DNA of 64,000 nucleotides from Paucilactobacillus suebicus DSM 5007 = KCTC 3549 (GCF_001434475.1 NZ_AZGF01000006.1:61244-125243), one strand, 5' to 3'. Positions 1 to 12,921 are shown, counted from the stretch's first letter. A program made the numbers and translations. Notes: generated by a model from the letters alone, not told the origin.

Positions 1-27
1 CCTCCATTTCTTTTCTACTAATAATTT
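1..27 (-). promoter_or_regulatory. ribosome binding site of the gene after gyrB (gyrA expected)
   Basis: Read on the minus strand, the last bases before the window edge end in GAAATGGAGG, a strong Shine-Dalgarno sequence placed after the gyrB stop codon. In lactobacilli gyrA normally follows gyrB, so its start codon should lie just beyond the edge. No coding bases are visible here. Confidence 0.5.
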
Positions 28-3092
<3,065 letters not shown>

Positions 3093-3101
3093 CTAATATA
3101 C

Positions 3102-3326
3102 CTACTTACTTTGAATAACGAAGTCGCCAACGTCAGTCACGGTAATGCGATCATTTGGATACAGTTTTCTACCACGTCGCTGATCCACTTCATCGTTCAC
3201 CAAAACTTCGTTGTCCTTTAAGAACCATTTGGCAGCTCCACCTGATGGAATAATTGCTTCTTCTTTCAACAATTGTCCGATGGTCATAAACGGGCCACTA
3301 ATCTGGACAATTTTGGGGTCTTGCAT
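3102..3326 (-). CDS. yaaA: S4-domain RNA-binding protein YaaA
   Basis: Small S4 RNA-binding protein found between dnaN and recF in most Firmicutes; in Bacillus it is linked to ribosome assembly. I place the start at the ATG six codons inside the longest frame, giving 74 residues, because the sequence AGTAGGTGATGAG directly before it is a good ribosome binding site and would otherwise be coding. The S4 core GGAAKWFLKDNEVLVNDEVDQRRGRKL is visible in the middle (read in two parts: GGAAKWFLKDNEV and LVNDEVDQRRGRKL). Confidence 0.93.
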   Translation of the reverse strand: MQDPKIVQISGPFMTIGQLLKEEAIIPSGGAAKWFLKDNEVLVNDEVDQRRGRKLYPNDRITVTDVGDFVIQSK

Positions 3327-3354
3327 CTCATCACCTACTCTCACTTACCTATCT

Positions 3355-3383
3355 ATTATACCTTTATAGCGATCGAAAAACAA
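3355..3383 (-). promoter_or_regulatory. promoter for yaaA-recF-gyrB
   Basis: On the minus strand there is a -35 TTGTTT and a perfect -10 TATAAT separated by 17 bases, about 30 bases before the yaaA start. It gives the yaaA-recF-gyrB unit its own promoter downstream of the dnaN terminator. Confidence 0.6.
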
Positions 3384-3548
3384 ATAAATAGCGCATATAT
3401 AACCGTTTTTAGGCTTAATTATGTATTTTGACATTTTTATCGAAAATACGTAAAACACGCTTAAAATTTAATTTTTAAAGTTTTAAGCGATTTTAGGCCT
3501 TTTTTTATCGTTTGACGAAAATGGAGACGCTTTCACTAAAAATCTGCA

Positions 3549-3588
3549 TAAAAATACCTGACAACACGGTGTGTGAGTCAGGTATTTT
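3549..3588 (-). terminator. dnaN terminator hairpin
   Basis: On the minus strand an inverted repeat ATACCTGAC / GTCAGGTAT encloses a loop of about 14 bases and is followed by a short T-rich run. It lies about 20 bases after the dnaN stop codon. The weak T-run suggests partial readthrough into yaaA-recF-gyrB. Confidence 0.6.
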
Positions 3589-3606
3589 GTGTTAATTTAC
3601 TGATTT

Positions 3607-4746
3607 CTAATAAGTTCTAACTGGGGTAATTAACTGGACAAAGTTATCTTCGTTTTCAGTTGGTACCAAGATGAATGGACGTAGCGCAGAAGTGAAGGAA
3701 ATTTTAATTTCACTTTGACCAAATGAACGTAGTGCATCCTTCATATAGTCAGGGTTAAATGAAATTTCAAGTTCTTCGCCGTCTAAACTAGACACAGCAA
3801 TATCTTCTTCAACATTACCAACGTCGGGTGAATTACCACTGATCTTGGCAACGTTGTCGGCTGGATTCAAACTTAGCTTGACCACATTGTTGCGACTTTC
3901 GTGAGACAACAGTGAAGCACGTTCAATTGATGATAGAAATGCTGAGGCATTTAATTCAGCCGTCGTTTCTGAAGAATCTGGGATCAGACGACTAGTTTCC
4001 GGATAGTTACCTTCTAGTAATCGTGAATAGAACCAAGTATCACCTAAATTAAACAAGACTTGGTTTTCAGAAATCCGCAATTCGACTGGATCACTGCTAT
4101 CACCAATCATGCGCGACAATTCAGTTAAACTCTTACCTGGAATAATGACGTCATAACGTTGCTCGATAGCGTCTGGTAATTCAACCTTACGTTGTGCAAG
4201 ACGGTGACTATCAGTGGCAACTGATAACAGATGGTTGCCTTCCAACACAAAATGAACACCAGTTAGAATTGGACGACTTTCTTGACTTGATACAGCAATG
4301 ACTGTTTGACCAATGATCTCTTTAAAAACATCGCCAGCCAATTTAACAGTATCAGTCGTTTCAATTTCTGGTAGCCGGGGATAGTTGTTAGCATCCTGAC
4401 CATTAATAGTAAATGAAGCAGAACCAGAAGTGATTTGTGCCTGGAATCCATCACTGATTTCAATGGTAACTTGATCGTCTGGCAATTTTTTAACAATTTC
4501 ACTGAAAAAACGAGCTGGTAAAACAATTTCACCAGGTTGTTCGACAGTCAATCCAAACGTATCGTCATTAGAAGAAAGAACTGTCTGAATGGTAATGTCT
4601 GCATCACTACCGGTTAACGTAACATCTTGTGGTGTTACAACAATCTTTAGTCCAGTTAATATTGGAATCGTAGTTTTTGAAGAAATAGCACGTAATACAT
4701 CGTTTAATTTAGCAATGAATGCTGATCGATTAATTGTAAATTTCAT
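3607..4746 (-). CDS. dnaN: DNA polymerase III beta sliding clamp
   Basis: Ring-shaped processivity clamp for the replicative polymerase. The 379 residues match the Firmicutes family (376-380), with the three-fold repeated clamp fold. It begins MKFTINRSAFIAKLNDVLRAI (first 20 residues typical) and ends LITPVRTY, a family-typical C-terminus. It lies 165 bases after dnaA; that gap holds several DnaA boxes. A terminator hairpin follows the stop codon. Confidence 0.98.
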   Translation of the reverse strand: MKFTINRSAFIAKLNDVLRAISSKTTIPILTGLKIVVTPQDVTLTGSDADITIQTVLSSNDDTFGLTVEQPGEIVLPARFFSEIVKKLPDDQVTIEISDGFQAQITSGSASFTINGQDANNYPRLPEIETTDTVKLAGDVFKEIIGQTVIAVSSQESRPILTGVHFVLEGNHLLSVATDSHRLAQRKVELPDAIEQRYDVIIPGKSLTELSRMIGDSSDPVELRISENQVLFNLGDTWFYSRLLEGNYPETSRLIPDSSETTAELNASAFLSSIERASLLSHESRNNVVKLSLNPADNVAKISGNSPDVGNVEEDIAVSSLDGEELEISFNPDYMKDALRSFGQSEIKISFTSALRPFILVPTENEDNFVQLITPVRTY

Positions 4747-4911
4747 CTTGGCAAAAGCTCCTTAGGGGTTATTAATTATTAAGAAATAAAAGTCGTAGTA
4801 GTAGGGCCTGTGGATATTGTTAACAAGTGGATAAAATGCTTACGGTAATAAAGTTTTCCACCTGTGGATATCTTGTGGATAACTAGACCAAAAGTATGCC
4901 ACTTATCCACA
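4747..4911. other. oriC: dnaA-dnaN spacer with DnaA boxes (second origin half)
   Basis: Exact consensus boxes TGTGGATAA at 4874-4882 and TTATCCACA at 4903-4911 are visible. One-mismatch boxes lie at 4809-4817, 4826-4834 and 4863-4871. Together with the cluster upstream of dnaA this makes a bipartite origin as in Bacillus subtilis. The boxes may also autoregulate dnaN expression. Confidence 0.75.
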
Positions 4912-6237
4912 TCAAGGCTTTAGTTCCATTTTAAGGTTTTGCACATCTTCTTGCAAATGTTGGTCAGAATCGAGTGATTTTTCAATCTTGTCGATCGAAT
5001 GCAAAACGGTAGTGTGGTCTTTACCGCCAAATTCAGTACCAATCTTAGGCAAAGAATTATCAGTGAGTTCACGCGATAGATACATAGCAACTTGACGCGG
5101 GACGACAATCTGCTTAATTCGTTTCTTGCCCTTAAGATCGGATTGAGAAATATGATAATAGGCTGCGACTTTTTCTTGAATCAGGGGGATGGTTAGAGCA
5201 GTTGAACCTGATAACTTCAGTCCCTTCAAGGCATCGGAAGCTAGGCTGGTTGTAATTGTTGAACCAGTCAGGCGGTGATACGCTTGAACGCGCGAAAGCG
5301 CTCCCTCCAGTTCACGGACATTAGAATCAATCTGGCCCGCGATGTAGGTGAGAGTGTCATTAGGGATGTCAATGCTATCTGCCTGAGCCTTGCTACGCAA
5401 AATGGCGATCCTAGTCTCTAAATCTGGTGGGGTGATGTCGACTGATAATCCCCACTTAAACCGTGATACTAAACGATCCTGTAGCTTAGGTATTTCATTA
5501 GGTAAGCGATCGGACGTGAGGACAATTTGCTTGTTTTCTTCATATAATGCATTAAAAGTATGGAAGAATTCTTCTTGGGTTCCTTCTTTGTCCGCAAAGA
5601 ATTGGATATCATCTACCAGTAATAAATCAAGATTACGATATTCTTGCCGGAACTGTTCTTGAGTCCCGGTTTGGATTGCATTAATAAAATCATTGGTAAA
5701 AGCTTCACTGGTAACATATTTAACGCGAGTGTCTGGGTTAGTCATCAGCATCTTGTTACCAATAGCATGCATCAAGTGGGTCTTGCCTAGGCCAACGCCA
5801 CCATAGAAAAACAATGGGTTGTACATATTTCCTGGTTCTTCTGAGACTACTAATGCAGCGGCGTGTGCCATTTGGTTACCCTTGCCAATAACAAAGGTAT
5901 CAAAGGTATAGCGCTGGTTTAATGCGGTATTAACCTTGAATGAAGGCTTGACTGGGATCGATTCTGGTTCAGGTTGTTCATCTTGTTCCTCTGACTCTAC
6001 GATAAAACGTGGTTCAATTTTCGTTTGCGTTGCTTCGTAAGCGTATAAACGAAATTTATCAGTCAGCGAATTATTCCAATAGTCCTTGTGAAACTGCGTC
6101 GGTAATTCAATCGTCATCTGATTATTGGCAAGCGAAACTGCTTTTGCCTGATCAATCATTGTTGAATAAGTTACCGGAGAAGCTTCTGCTTTAAAGGATT
6201 CTTTAATAATTCGCCAAAGTGCTTCTAGATCACTCAC
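4912..6237 (-). CDS. dnaA: chromosomal replication initiator DnaA
   Basis: AAA+ ATPase that binds DnaA boxes and opens the origin. The 441 residues are normal length. Domain I is at 1-80, an acidic Pro-rich linker follows, Walker A GGVGLGKT is at 146-153, Walker B LLLVDD follows, and the C-terminal helix-turn-helix carries the signature [12 protein letters not shown]. The start is GTG behind GTAGGAGGAG. An extended -10 element (TGCTAGAAT, minus strand 6271-6279) lies upstream. It is flanked by DnaA-box clusters on both sides. Confidence 0.98.
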   Translation of the reverse strand: MSDLEALWRIIKESFKAEASPVTYSTMIDQAKAVSLANNQMTIELPTQFHKDYWNNSLTDKFRLYAYEATQTKIEPRFIVESEEQDEQPEPESIPVKPSFKVNTALNQRYTFDTFVIGKGNQMAHAAALVVSEEPGNMYNPLFFYGGVGLGKTHLMHAIGNKMLMTNPDTRVKYVTSEAFTNDFINAIQTGTQEQFRQEYRNLDLLLVDDIQFFADKEGTQEEFFHTFNALYEENKQIVLTSDRLPNEIPKLQDRLVSRFKWGLSVDITPPDLETRIAILRSKAQADSIDIPNDTLTYIAGQIDSNVRELEGALSRVQAYHRLTGSTITTSLASDALKGLKLSGSTALTIPLIQEKVAAYYHISQSDLKGKKRIKQIVVPRQVAMYLSRELTDNSLPKIGTEFGGKDHTTVLHSIDKIEKSLDSDQHLQEDVQNLKMELKP

Positions 6238-6731
6238 AATTACTCCTCCTACAAAATAAATACTTTCATAATTCTAGCATGTTGTTATAGAGTTTTCCAC
6301 AGGGTGTAAAAAAATTAATCCACAATAAAAACAACTCTGTGTGGAAACAATCCACAAGCTTGTGTAAAAATCTTGTACCACGGGGACTTTCGGAGTTTTC
6401 CACACAATAGCGTTTAAAACTAAGCCTATTATGTCGGGGATCATCACAGTTATCCACAGCTAAAGCTGTACTTGTGGATAACATTTTAAACACCCTGTTT
6501 CTTTGTGTAAAATCGCGGAAAAACGCTGTGGATAATTTCTGAGCAAAATTTCAAAATAAACAACGCTGTGGATTATTTCGCAAAATTGTGGAAAACTAAA
6601 AAAATTTTATTTAAAATTTCTTCTTTATTATCTAGAGTCGGTGTGCTAAAATTTGTAGGTATTGTTTGGAAAGAACGGACTTTTCGACTATAAAAAAATA
6701 AATCAATTCTAAATAGGAGGTGCTATATTCA
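6238..6731. other. oriC: chromosomal origin of replication, main half
   Basis: This 494-base gap between the divergent dnaA and rpmH is AT-rich and full of TGTGGA/TCCACA motifs. Exact DnaA boxes are TTATCCACA at 6450-6458 and TGTGGATAA at 6473-6481 and 6527-6535; near-consensus boxes lie at 6316-6324 and 6567-6575, with partial ones elsewhere. A run of A/T-rich sequence at about 6590-6635 is the likely unwinding element. Gene direction switches across this gap, as expected for leading-strand bias on both sides of an origin. Confidence 0.9.
6271..6279 (-). promoter_or_regulatory. extended -10 element of the dnaA promoter
   Basis: Minus-strand TGC-TAGAAT fits an extended -10 (TGnTATAAT) about 34 bases before the dnaA start. 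No good -35 hexamer is visible 17 bases upstream. DnaA boxes nearby would allow autoregulation. Confidence 0.4.
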
Positions 6732-6866
6732 ATGAAGCGTACATTTCAACCAAAGAAACGGCATCGTTCACGCGTCCATGGTTTCCGCAAACGCATGAGC
6801 ACAAGTAACGGCCGTAAAGTATTAGCACGTAGACGTTCAAAGGGCAGAAAAGTATTATCTGCATAA
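6732..6866 (+). CDS. rpmH: 50S ribosomal protein L34
   Basis: Forty-four codons: [20 protein letters not shown] then [24 protein letters not shown], a textbook L34. It is too short for ordinary ORF cut-offs. The ribosome binding site AGGAGGTG lies 8 bases upstream. It is the first gene rightward of the origin, followed by a strong terminator and then rnpA. Confidence 0.98.
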   Translation: MKRTFQPKKRHRSRVHGFRKRMSTSNGRKVLARRRSKGRKVLSA

Positions 6867-6867
6867 A

Positions 6868-6898
6868 AAAGGCCACTGACTAAGGTGGTCTTTTTTTC
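6868..6898 (+). terminator. rpmH terminator
   Basis: Inverted repeat GGCCAC / GGTGGTC with a short loop is followed directly by seven T. It sits between rpmH and rnpA, so rnpA is expressed by readthrough or from its own weak promoter; this attenuates rnpA relative to the highly expressed L34. Confidence 0.85.
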
Positions 6899-6923
6899 TG
6901 AAAAGTTTTGGAGAAAACAGACT

Positions 6924-7280
6924 ATGAGAAAATCATATCGGGTGAAGAAGGAAAGCGAGTTCCAGCGAGTGTTTGAGACTCATAATTCCATCGCCAACCG
7001 CAAATTTATCATATATACAATGGACAAGCCTGGGCAAAAACATTTTCGTGTCGGCATTTCTGTCGGTAAGAAGATTGGTAATGCAGTTCATCGTAACTGG
7101 GTTAAGCGACGGATCCGTCAAACATTGTTGGAGGTTAAACCGCAACTTAAACCAGATTGCGATTTTCTGGTCATTGCCCGGCCCGCGGCCGATCAAATGA
7201 GTATGGCAGATACTAAGAAACATTTGATCCATGCGTTGAAATTGGCCCAAGTTTTAAATGAAGAACAAAGCGAGGAATAA
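6924..7280 (+). CDS. rnpA: ribonuclease P protein component
   Basis: Basic protein that assists the RNase P RNA in 5' maturation of tRNAs. I choose the ATG giving [13 protein letters not shown] (118 residues) because TTGGAGAAA is correctly spaced before it and the family starts here; the longer frame reaches into the rpmH terminator. The RNR signature appears as [14 protein letters not shown]. It ends three bases before the yidC start. Confidence 0.96.
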   Translation: MRKSYRVKKESEFQRVFETHNSIANRKFIIYTMDKPGQKHFRVGISVGKKIGNAVHRNWVKRRIRQTLLEVKPQLKPDCDFLVIARPAADQMSMADTKKHLIHALKLAQVLNEEQSEE

Positions 7281-7283
7281 GGT

Positions 7284-8117
7284 TTGAAAAAACATATCAA
7301 GAAGTACCTCTCACTAGCAGGCGTTCTATCACTGGGTCTCTTTTTAGCGGCCTGTTCAAATAAACCAATTAACAGTCATAGTACTGGTCTTTGGGATCAC
7401 ACAATCGTTTATAACTTCTCACGCGCAATTATCTGGCTGTCTCATACCTTTGGCGGGTACGGGATGGGGATTATCATCTTCACGATTATTATCCGAATCA
7501 TTATTCTTCCATTGATGGTGTATCAAACACGTTCAATGCGTAAGACACAGGAATTGCAGCCAAAGCTGAAGGCTTTACAGAAGAAGTATTCTTCACGGGA
7601 TATGGAAACTGTTCAGAAGCTACAGGCTGAACAAAAGAAGCTGTATTCTGAAGCTGGTGTTAATCCTTGGGCTTCAATGTTGCCAATGATTGTTCAATTA
7701 CCAATTATCTATGCACTGTATGCCGCAATTTGGCGGACAGATGTTTTGCGTCACGGATCATTCCTCTGGTTGGAACTTGGTCAGCGTGATCCTTATTACA
7801 TCTTGCCATTGCTGGCTGCTATCTTCACGTTCTTTAGTTCTTGGTTAGCGATGGCTTCACAGCCGGAAAAGAATGCAATGACAACATCGATGACATACAT
7901 CATGCCAGTCTTCATTTTCTTCATGGCGATGAATATTTCATCAGCCATCTCGCTGTACTGGGCGGTTACCAACTTGTTCCAAGTAGGACAAACCCTATTA
8001 ATTCAAAACCCATTCAAGATCAATCGTGAACGTCGTGAAAAAGAAGCAGCAGAAAAAGCACGACAGAAGAAGATCGACAAGGCCAAGCGAAAAGCGGTTA
8101 AGAGTAAAAGAAAATAG
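7284..8117 (+). CDS. yidC: membrane protein insertase YidC (OxaA type)
   Basis: Inserts and folds inner-membrane proteins alone or with SecYEG. The start is TTG, with the ribosome binding site GAGGAATAAGG overlapping the end of rnpA. A lipoprotein signal peptide is visible, with lipobox LAAC and lipidated Cys24. Five membrane segments follow, the first holding the conserved Arg of the hydrophilic groove (IIIRIII). The tail is strongly basic (KAKRKAVKSKRK), which contacts ribosomes. The 277-residue length fits SpoIIIJ-type proteins. The TAG stop is the first base triplet of a palindromic 3' element. Confidence 0.96.
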   Translation: MKKHIKKYLSLAGVLSLGLFLAACSNKPINSHSTGLWDHTIVYNFSRAIIWLSHTFGGYGMGIIIFTIIIRIIILPLMVYQTRSMRKTQELQPKLKALQKKYSSRDMETVQKLQAEQKKLYSEAGVNPWASMLPMIVQLPIIYALYAAIWRTDVLRHGSFLWLELGQRDPYYILPLLAAIFTFFSSWLAMASQPEKNAMTTSMTYIMPVFIFFMAMNISSAISLYWAVTNLFQVGQTLLIQNPFKINRERREKEAAEKARQKKIDKAKRKAVKSKRK

Positions 8118-8238
8118 AGTGATCAAAGGCGCGTTAAGGTGCCGATAAATAAGAGTCCCATGTACGTTGTCTGCGGGTTATGCAGGCGATGGACATGGGA
8201 CTTTTATTTATTGAGCACCTGCGCCTTTGATCACGTTT
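8118..8238 (+). repeat. 3'-end palindromic element, copy 1 (type B)
   Basis: Begins directly after the yidC TAG. GTGATCAAAGGCGC (8119-8132) pairs exactly with 8221-8234; GGTGCC pairs with GAGCACC after a five-base bulge; a second stem of 21 bp (from 8143) has two G.U wobbles in the plus sense; the apex is a small CTGC/GCAG hairpin. No T-run follows, only CACGTTT. It fills the gap before the jag promoter. Confidence 0.85.
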
Positions 8239-8370
8239 AATCCAGAAAAATAAAAAAATCCAAATCATCCAATGTATTGGCTTCATAATTTATCTAGCAA
8301 TTACGTTGTTAAAGCTAATAATATCAAAAAATTATTAAGCCTCTACCAATATAACCTGACAAATTCAATG

Positions 8371-8393
8371 GTTCATTGGATCTATGTTATAAT
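8371..8393 (+). promoter_or_regulatory. jag promoter (extended -10)
   Basis: TGTTATAAT ends at 8393, a perfect -10 with the TGn extension, about 30 bases before the jag start. The -35 region is poor, as usual for extended -10 promoters. Confidence 0.5.
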
Positions 8394-8424
8394 CATTTTC
8401 GACAAGATAAGAGGAGGCCGCAAC

Positions 8425-9240
8425 ATGGCAATATATACGGGTAAAACAATTGATGAGGCGATTCAAAATGCGTTAAATACCCTTCATTTAACCCGAAAAG
8501 AAGTCAATATCAACGTTATTAAAGAACCTAGAAAGGGAATTTTAGGGATTAGCCGACGTGAGGCAGAGGTTGAAGTGAAATCCATTTTGCCCCAACATAC
8601 CGGTGGTGCGTTGCAACATCCAGAATTGGTCAAACAGATTAATGAGCAGGCTGAAGAACAGGTGACAGAGGAAAACGATGGCGTTGAACCTGACAAACCA
8701 ACTGATGAATTGGAAGATGAGAATGAGGACCAAATTAGTCCGGCTGAGATTCAACGACGTCAAGAGGCTAACCAGGAAAAGATGAGTCGTATGGCAGAGA
8801 TGGTCGCATATTATTTAAGGGATATCTTAAACAGTATGCAGCTACCAGTTGAAGCTAACTTTAGTGTGACGGGTCGTACCATCACGGTTGATATCATCAC
8901 AGACAAGCCAGCTAAGGTGATTGGCCGTCATGGGATGACAATTAATGCGTTGCAAACTATGGGATTAACGTTTTTGAACCTGAATGGATTAACTAAGGTG
9001 GCCTTTGTGTTGGACACAAATGATTATCGTTCAAAGCGGGCCGAGGTACTGGTTGGGGTTGCTAAGAATGCGGCGACTGAGGTTATTGCTTCTGGTACGG
9101 CGGTTTATCTGGATGCAATGCCAGCCAATGAACGTAAACAGATTCACCAGTCACTAGAGGATAATCAGTTCGTGAAGACCTATTCTCACGGTCGTGAACC
9201 GCGACGTAGTGTGGTTGTGGCACCGGCCAACGAAATATAA
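8425..9240 (+). CDS. jag: RNA-binding protein Jag/KhpB (EloR)
   Basis: RNA-binding regulator of cell elongation that pairs with KhpA in Gram-positive cocci and lactobacilli. I start at the ATG behind AGAGGAGGCCGCAAC (271 residues); the longer frame runs through the promoter. Domain order: Jag-N (MAIYTGKTIDEAIQNAL, residues 1-50), an acidic linker around 60-115, a KH domain containing VIGRHGMTINALQ, and an R3H domain ending RKQIHQSLEDNQFVKTYSHG. It sits after yidC as in most Firmicutes. Confidence 0.95.
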   Translation: MAIYTGKTIDEAIQNALNTLHLTRKEVNINVIKEPRKGILGISRREAEVEVKSILPQHTGGALQHPELVKQINEQAEEQVTEENDGVEPDKPTDELEDENEDQISPAEIQRRQEANQEKMSRMAEMVAYYLRDILNSMQLPVEANFSVTGRTITVDIITDKPAKVIGRHGMTINALQTMGLTFLNLNGLTKVAFVLDTNDYRSKRAEVLVGVAKNAATEVIASGTAVYLDAMPANERKQIHQSLEDNQFVKTYSHGREPRRSVVVAPANEI

Positions 9241-9243
9241 TGT

Positions 9244-9272
9244 TTGACATTTAGGGTGTTAATTTTTATAAT
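9244..9272 (+). promoter_or_regulatory. consensus promoter upstream of mnmE
   Basis: TTGACA (9244-9249), 17-base spacer, TATAAT (9267-9272): a perfect sigma-A promoter starting three bases after the jag stop. Transcription would start near 9279 and meet the hairpin at 9309-9366 before reaching mnmE. Confidence 0.85.
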
Positions 9273-9308
9273 GGTGTTCGTTTAAAAGTAAAGACGGGTA
9301 AAGTAGTG

Positions 9309-9366
9309 AAAGTGCTTTGACCACGCTAATTCTTTTGTGAATTAGGCGTGGAGTGGCGCTTTTTTT
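9309..9366 (+). terminator. terminator/attenuator in the mnmE leader
   Basis: CCACGCTAATTC pairs with GAATTAGGCGTGG around a TTTTGT loop; an outer AAAGTGC/GCGCTTT extends the stem, and seven T follow. It lies between the consensus promoter and the mnmE start, so it yields either a short RNA of about 85-90 nt or conditional attenuation of mnmE. Confidence 0.8.
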
Positions 9367-9394
9367 ATTTGTTTGAAGCGAAAGGAGAGCTAAC

Positions 9395-10783
9395 GTGGCA
9401 AATTCAGAGTTTGATACAATTGCGGCGATTTCGACCCCGGTTGGTGAAGGCGGCATTTCAATTGTCAGAATCAGTGGTGAAGGAGCACTGGCTGTGGCTA
9501 GTGAAATCTACCATGGTAAGGACTTGAACAAGGTTGCAACCCACACAATCAACTACGGTCACATCATTGATCCGGAAACTAATAATGAGGTTGATGAAGT
9601 GATGGTGTCAGTGATGAGGGCGCCCAAAACATACACACTCGAAGATGTGATTGAGATTAACTGTCATGGTGGATTAGTAGCCACTAACAGGATATTACAG
9701 CTAGCACTTAGTTATGGAGCGCGCCTGGCCGAACCTGGTGAATTTACCAAACGGGCCTTTCTGAATGGCCGCATTGATCTATCTCAGGCTGAAGCCGTGA
9801 TGGACCTGATTCGTGCCAAGACCGATCGTTCAATGAAGGTGGCGTTGAACCAACTAGATGGCGATTTGTCGCGCTTGATTAAGAGTTTGCGCCAAGATAT
9901 TTTGGACGTGTTAGCTCAAGTAGAGGTCAACATTGATTACCCAGAGTATGATGCGGTAGAAGAGATGACAACTAAGCTGTTAAAGGAAAAGAGTGCTGAA
10001 CTGAAGACTCAGATTGACGCACTACTCAAAACAGCTAAACAAGGCAAGGTCCTGCGTGATGGCTTAGCTACTGCGATTATTGGCCGTCCTAACGTTGGTA
10101 AGTCCAGCCTATTGAACAATTTATTGCATGAAGATAAGGCAATTGTGACTAACATTGCCGGTACCACTCGAGATGTGATTGAAGAATACGTGAATGTGAA
10201 TGGCGTACCACTGAAATTAATTGATACGGCGGGGATTCGTAAGACTAATGACCAAATCGAACAAATCGGGGTTGAACGCAGTCATCAAGCGATCGAAACC
10301 GCTGATTTAGTCCTGTTACTGTTGGATAACAGCGAGGCATTAACTCAAGAAGACCAAGAATTACTAGGTGAAACCGAAGATAGTCAGCGAATTATTTTAT
10401 TGAATAAGACCGATTTACCAGCCCAGCTTGATCGTGATCAGTTGCGGCAGTTTGTTAGTGATGATGAGATCATTGAGACCTCAATTGTGCATAACGACGG
10501 CATGGATCAATTAGCTGATAAGATCAACCACCTTTTCTTTGAGGAAGGAATTGAGAGTAACCAGAATAATGTAATGGTCACCAATGCACGGCATATTGCA
10601 TTGTTGCATCAGGCTAGTGATGCACTAAAAGACGTTCAAACGGGGATTGCTGCGGGGATGCCGGTTGATCTGGTTCAGATTGATATGACCAGATGCTGGG
10701 ATCTACTCGGTGAAATCACCGGTGATAGTTACCAAGATGAGCTGCTCGATCAGCTCTTTAGTCAATTTTGTTTAGGGAAATAG
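9395..10783 (+). CDS. mnmE: tRNA uridine-5-carboxymethylaminomethyl modification GTPase MnmE
   Basis: With MnmG it makes the cmnm5 modification at the wobble uridine of several tRNAs. The start is GTG behind AAAGGAGAGC. The folate-binding N-terminal domain, the helical domain and the inserted G domain ([10 protein letters not shown] near 225, DTAGIR, NKTD) are all visible, and the protein ends FCLGK with the catalytic Cys. The 462 residues are typical. mnmG starts 12 bases after the stop, so the two are cotranscribed. Confidence 0.97.
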   Translation: MANSEFDTIAAISTPVGEGGISIVRISGEGALAVASEIYHGKDLNKVATHTINYGHIIDPETNNEVDEVMVSVMRAPKTYTLEDVIEINCHGGLVATNRILQLALSYGARLAEPGEFTKRAFLNGRIDLSQAEAVMDLIRAKTDRSMKVALNQLDGDLSRLIKSLRQDILDVLAQVEVNIDYPEYDAVEEMTTKLLKEKSAELKTQIDALLKTAKQGKVLRDGLATAIIGRPNVGKSSLLNNLLHEDKAIVTNIAGTTRDVIEEYVNVNGVPLKLIDTAGIRKTNDQIEQIGVERSHQAIETADLVLLLLDNSEALTQEDQELLGETEDSQRIILLNKTDLPAQLDRDQLRQFVSDDEIIETSIVHNDGMDQLADKINHLFFEEGIESNQNNVMVTNARHIALLHQASDALKDVQTGIAAGMPVDLVQIDMTRCWDLLGEITGDSYQDELLDQLFSQFCLGK

Positions 10784-10795
10784 GAGACGAAAAAC

Positions 10796-12706
10796 ATGGA
10801 TCAGGCTTTACCTTATAAGGGAAGAGATTATGACGTAATTGTGGTTGGTGCTGGTCATGCCGGCAGTGAGGCCGCTTTAGCAGCAGCTCGAATGGGCAAT
10901 AAAACTCTATTAATCACGATTAGTTTGGAAATGGTGGCGTTCATGCCATGTAACCCATCAATTGGTGGACCCGCAAAGGGGATCGTTGTACGTGAAATTG
11001 ACGCGCTTGGCGGTGAAATGGGTAAAAACATCGACAAGACCTACGTGCAAATGCGGATGCTTAACACGGGTAAAGGTCCGGCCGTTCGCGCTTTGCGCGC
11101 TCAGGCAGACAAGCACGCTTACCATGCCGAAATGAAGCATACAATTGAAAAGGAACCTAATTTAACCCTGCGTCAGGGCGTTGTTGATTCACTGATCGTG
11201 GAAGATGGTGTCTGCAAGGGCGTTGTTACCAACACCGGTGCGCACTATTCGGCCAAGTCAGTTGTTTTGACTGTCGGGACCGCTGCTCGCGGTAAGATTA
11301 TTATTGGCGAGCTGCAATATGAATCAGGTCCTAACAATTCGAAGGCGGCCATGAAGTTATCAGGTAACCTCGAGGACCTCGGATTTGAACTGAAGCGTTT
11401 CAAGACGGGGACTCCACCACGAGTTGATGGCACCACGATTAACTATGATGAAACAGAAGAGCAGTTGGGGGATGAAGAGCCTAACCACTTTAGTTTTACC
11501 ACCCCAGACAGCGACTATTTACTGCTTAAGGATCAGCTGTCATGCTGGTTAACTTACACTAACGAAGATACGCATAAGTTGATCCGCGATAATTTGGGAC
11601 GAGCACCAATGTTTTCCGGCACAATTAAAGGTGTTGGACCTCGTTATTGTCCATCCATTGAAGACAAGATCGTTCGCTTTGCGGATAAGCCACGTCATCA
11701 GTTGTTCCTTGAACCAGAAGGTCGTAACACTGAGGAATGGTACGTCCAAGGTTTGTCGACTTCATTACCCGAAGAAATTCAACAGCAGATTGTCCATTCG
11801 ATTAAGGGACTGGAAAACGCCGAAATGATGCGTCCTGGTTACGCTATCGAATATGATGTTGTTTCACCATATCAATTACGACCAACGCTAGAAACCAAGA
11901 TTGTTAAGAACCTGTACACTGCTGGTCAAACTAACGGAACTTCAGGCTACGAAGAGGCTGCCGGCCAAGGAATTATTGCCGGTATTAATGCAGGATTGCG
12001 TGCCCTTGATCGCGGTCAGTTCACGCTTAAGCGTTCAGATGCGTATATTGGTGTCATGATTGATGATTTGGTCACGAAGGGGACTAACGAACCATACCGT
12101 TTGTTAACCAGTCGTGCTGAATACCGTTTGATTTTGCGTCATGATAATGCAGACTTGCGGTTGACCGAAATGGGCCACGAAATTGGTCTGATTAGTGATG
12201 AGCGTTTCGAAACTATGAAAGCTAAGAAACAAGCTGTGTCTGATGAAGAAGCTCGGTTAGCAAGCTTGCGGATTAAGCCTAACGACGAAGTAAACGCCTT
12301 TCTTGCCAGCAAGGGTCAAAAGCCGTTGAAAGATGGTGTATTGGCCAGCGAATTTTTGCGTCGTCCAGAAGTTAAATACGCTGACTTATTGAAGTTTGTA
12401 CCAGCACCCGATGTTGAACTTGATCACCGGATCATCGAGCAGGTCGAAATTCAGATTAAGTATGCCGGTTATATTAAAAAGGCCGAAGAAAAAGTTGAGC
12501 GTCTGAAGAGGATGGAAGCCAAAAAGATCCCAGATAAGATTGACTATGACGCAATTGATGGTCTAGCAACAGAAGCTCATCAGAAGCTAGACAAAATCAG
12601 ACCAGAAACGATTGCGCAGGCATCACGGATTAGTGGTGTTAACCCAGCTGATATTGCGATTTTAAGTGTCTACATTCAGCAGGGGCGGATTGCAAAAATA
12701 AGCTAG
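10796..12706 (+). CDS. mnmG: tRNA uridine-5-carboxymethylaminomethyl modification enzyme MnmG (GidA)
   Basis: FAD-dependent partner of MnmE. The dinucleotide-binding motif [19 protein letters not shown] is near residue 16; family signatures [15 protein letters not shown] ([15 protein letters not shown]) and [17 protein letters not shown] follow. The 636 residues match the family. The TAG stop overlaps the start of a collapsed palindromic element (TAGAGAG). Confidence 0.97.
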   Translation: MDQALPYKGRDYDVIVVGAGHAGSEAALAAARMGNKTLLITISLEMVAFMPCNPSIGGPAKGIVVREIDALGGEMGKNIDKTYVQMRMLNTGKGPAVRALRAQADKHAYHAEMKHTIEKEPNLTLRQGVVDSLIVEDGVCKGVVTNTGAHYSAKSVVLTVGTAARGKIIIGELQYESGPNNSKAAMKLSGNLEDLGFELKRFKTGTPPRVDGTTINYDETEEQLGDEEPNHFSFTTPDSDYLLLKDQLSCWLTYTNEDTHKLIRDNLGRAPMFSGTIKGVGPRYCPSIEDKIVRFADKPRHQLFLEPEGRNTEEWYVQGLSTSLPEEIQQQIVHSIKGLENAEMMRPGYAIEYDVVSPYQLRPTLETKIVKNLYTAGQTNGTSGYEEAAGQGIIAGINAGLRALDRGQFTLKRSDAYIGVMIDDLVTKGTNEPYRLLTSRAEYRLILRHDNADLRLTEMGHEIGLISDERFETMKAKKQAVSDEEARLASLRIKPNDEVNAFLASKGQKPLKDGVLASEFLRRPEVKYADLLKFVPAPDVELDHRIIEQVEIQIKYAGYIKKAEEKVERLKRMEAKKIPDKIDYDAIDGLATEAHQKLDKIRPETIAQASRISGVNPADIAILSVYIQQGRIAKIS

Positions 12707-12736
12707 AGAGAATCTGGCTTGCGGAGCTCATTTCGA
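12704..12736 (+). repeat. collapsed remnant of a 3' palindromic element
   Basis: TAGAGAG...CTTGCGGAGCTCATTTC contains the outer left and right termini of the family (compare the right end of the lepB element) with the whole hairpin core missing. It abuts the mnmG stop codon. Confidence 0.45.
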
Positions 12737-12797
12737 CTAGATTGACTAAGAGGCTAGGTCTAAAAATATTATGGTTCACTTTTCCATCCGTATAGAT

Positions 12798-12919
12798 AGG
12801 GACGGCCCCGAAAGTACTGAGACCTAATGTGTAATAAACTATTATGAATCAATCGCCAAAACCGCGGTTAATCCCTAAAAATTGCTTACACACCAGTCTC
12901 AAACCGGACTTCCTCCGTT
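12798..12919 (-). repeat. 3'-end palindromic element (type A), nitroreductase side
   Basis: Minus-strand sense. Left motif GGTTTGAGACTGG and right motif GGTCTCAGTAC are present. The stem TGTGTAA / TTACACA is shorter and the long arm is degraded, and the apex GATTAACCGCGG...GGCGATTGATT matches other copies. It starts within a few bases of the nitroreductase TAG. Confidence 0.65.
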
Positions 12920-12921
12920 CA

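Noticed and set aside
4263..4532. Long open frames inside dnaN, dnaA, murE, permease and symporter genes
   Set aside because: They are shadows in other frames of clearly identified genes, without ribosome binding sites or recognisable products.
8118..8238. Element after yidC as an ordinary Rho-independent terminator
   Set aside because: The stem is far longer than a normal terminator, contains bulges and conserved internal motifs shared with other loci, and is followed by CACGTTTAATCC rather than a T-run.
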